A DNA stretch of 7,345 nucleotides, taken from NCBI GenBank assembly GCA_947460275.1, contig CANHHZ010000097.1, forward strand, positions 1 to 7,345. Reading direction: 5' to 3'. Position numbers and translations under genes: made by a program. Shown here piece by piece: positions 6,623 through 7,345 of this stretch (its first letter is position 1; each line of letters begins with the position of its first letter). This DNA is from Sphingobacteriaceae bacterium (GTDB taxonomy: Bacteria > Bacteroidota > Bacteroidia > Sphingobacteriales > Sphingobacteriaceae). The notes under the pieces are model-generated. The model saw only the letters and a list, made by a program, of their open reading frames with translations. It did not search any database and was not told the origin of the DNA.

Positions 6623-7345
6623 TTAAAAACAAGTTATAGACCAAGTTCGTTGCCAAAAACCATTTGGCGGCAAACAATTCATTCCTTCTTTTTGGGCAAG
6701 TTCTTGCGTATGATTAATGCCATCGGCAATGCCACACCAAGGCTCTAAGCAAACAAAATTTGCGTCTTTTGCTGCCCAAATACCAAAATATGGAAATCCC
6801 TTAAAATTAAAATCTAGTCCGTGTTTGTTTTGGGTATTTAGCAAAGAGATTGTATCGCTTTTTAAGGCTTTAAAGACTAAAGCGTCGGTATAAAACAATT
6901 TACGGTTAAGCCCCAATTTGCCTTGGTTAAGCGAAATACTTGTAGTTTCATCGCATACCAGCCCGCCCGAAATTTGGTGAATAGAAAGCTTTTCGTCGTT
7001 ATTAAATTGCAAAAAGTAATCCTCGAAAGTTGTATTTTTCGTTAAAGGTACCGCAAAAGCCGGATGGCCACCTACAGAAAAAAACAAGTTTTGTTGAGCA
7101 GGATTGATGACTTCATAAGTGCAAAAAAGGGTATGATTAGCTAACTTATAACGCAAGTTTAATTGAAATGCAAAAGGAAAATTTTTAAGAGTATCGACAT
7201 TGTGCGTAAGGGTAAAAAGAATTTCATCTTCTGCGAGCTTTTCGTAAGCAAACTCCATGTCGCGGGCAAAACCATGCCTTGGCAGCTCATAATTTTGGCC
7301 ATTATGGGTGTAAGTGTTGTTTTTTAATGCCCCAACAATTGGAAA
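6623..7345 (-). CDS. Aldose 1-epimerase family protein (LacX-like), N-terminus cut by window edge
   Basis: The minus-strand frame is open from the stop at 6623 to the last base of the window, 240 complete codons plus an unknown start beyond. The ATG at 7258 is internal: codons before it read PRHGFARD (from about 7282), the conserved histidine segment of the galactose mutarotase fold. Further active-site landmarks follow: GGHPAFAVP with a second histidine, and CLEPWCGIADG with the expected catalytic glutamate. The family interconverts alpha and beta anomers of sugars; LacX-type proteins are about 290 residues, so roughly 50 N-terminal residues are missing here. The sugar is unknown, and some members act on hexose-6-phosphates rather than free sugars. 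No membrane segment is seen. It is followed after 20 bp by the GNAT gene, probably as one transcript whose promoter lies outside the window. Confidence 0.93.
   Translation of the reverse strand, partial: FPIVGALKNNTYTHNGQNYELPRHGFARDMEFAYEKLAEDEILFTLTHNVDTLKNFPFAFQLNLRYKLANHTLFCTYEVINPAQQNLFFSVGGHPAFAVPLTKNTTFEDYFLQFNNDEKLSIHQISGGLVCDETTSISLNQGKLGLNRKLFYTDALVFKALKSDTISLLNTQNKHGLDFNFKGFPYFGIWAAKDANFVCLEPWCGIADGINHTQELAQKEGMNCLPPNGFWQRTWSITCF

Noticed and set aside
6623..7258. Reading the aldose epimerase as starting at the ATG at 7258
   Set aside because: The frame is open upstream to the window end and encodes the family's conserved PRHGFARD segment, so this ATG is internal and the gene is simply truncated by the edge.

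Overview
This window reads as ordinary chromosome of an AT-rich member of the Bacteroidota, most like the Sphingobacteriia/Flavobacteriia/Cytophagia side. The basis is: no gene start has a convincing Shine-Dalgarno sequence, start regions are A/T-rich, promoter-like sites resemble the Bacteroidota TAnnTTTG -7 element, and several proteins (an S8 peptidase with NGIDDD...GYVDD, a GNAT with a GGGGI strand, a LacX-type aldose epimerase) have that group's flavour. The species cannot be named from the sequence. There are no rRNA, tRNA, CRISPR, IS or phage features.

Layout, left to right. Positions 1-87 hold the possible start of a membrane or lipoprotein gene on the minus strand, running off the left edge and overlapping the next gene's 3' end. 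65-1834 (minus) is a complete long-chain acyl-CoA synthetase. 1835-2031 is a gap with a good rho-independent terminator for the gene to its right and a candidate promoter for the synthetase. 2032-3615 (minus) is an exported subtilisin-type (S8) serine peptidase. 3673-4254 (minus) is a cysteine-rich pentapeptide-repeat protein. 4255-4393 is a divergent intergenic region with eight tandem copies of a 7-bp unit (GAACAAR). 4394-4678 (plus) is a 94-residue protein of unknown function. 4722-5948 (minus) is a 12-TM-type MFS transporter. A 37-codon ORF (6012-6125, plus) lies antisense in the gap upstream of it. 6117-6602 (minus) is a GNAT acetyltransferase, and 6623-7345 (minus) is an aldose 1-epimerase family protein cut by the right edge; its frame stays open to the last base, so the ATG at 7258 is internal.

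The genes do not form an obvious pathway. The epimerase and GNAT genes (20 bp apart) probably share a transcript. The S8 and pentapeptide genes (57 bp apart) may do so. The synthetase looks independently transcribed. No new multi-gene system is visible. The features most worth a second look are the heptanucleotide array, the tiny antisense ORF, the cysteine ladder and phase break in the pentapeptide protein, and the S8 peptidase with a very large insert between its catalytic Asp and His and little room for a propeptide.
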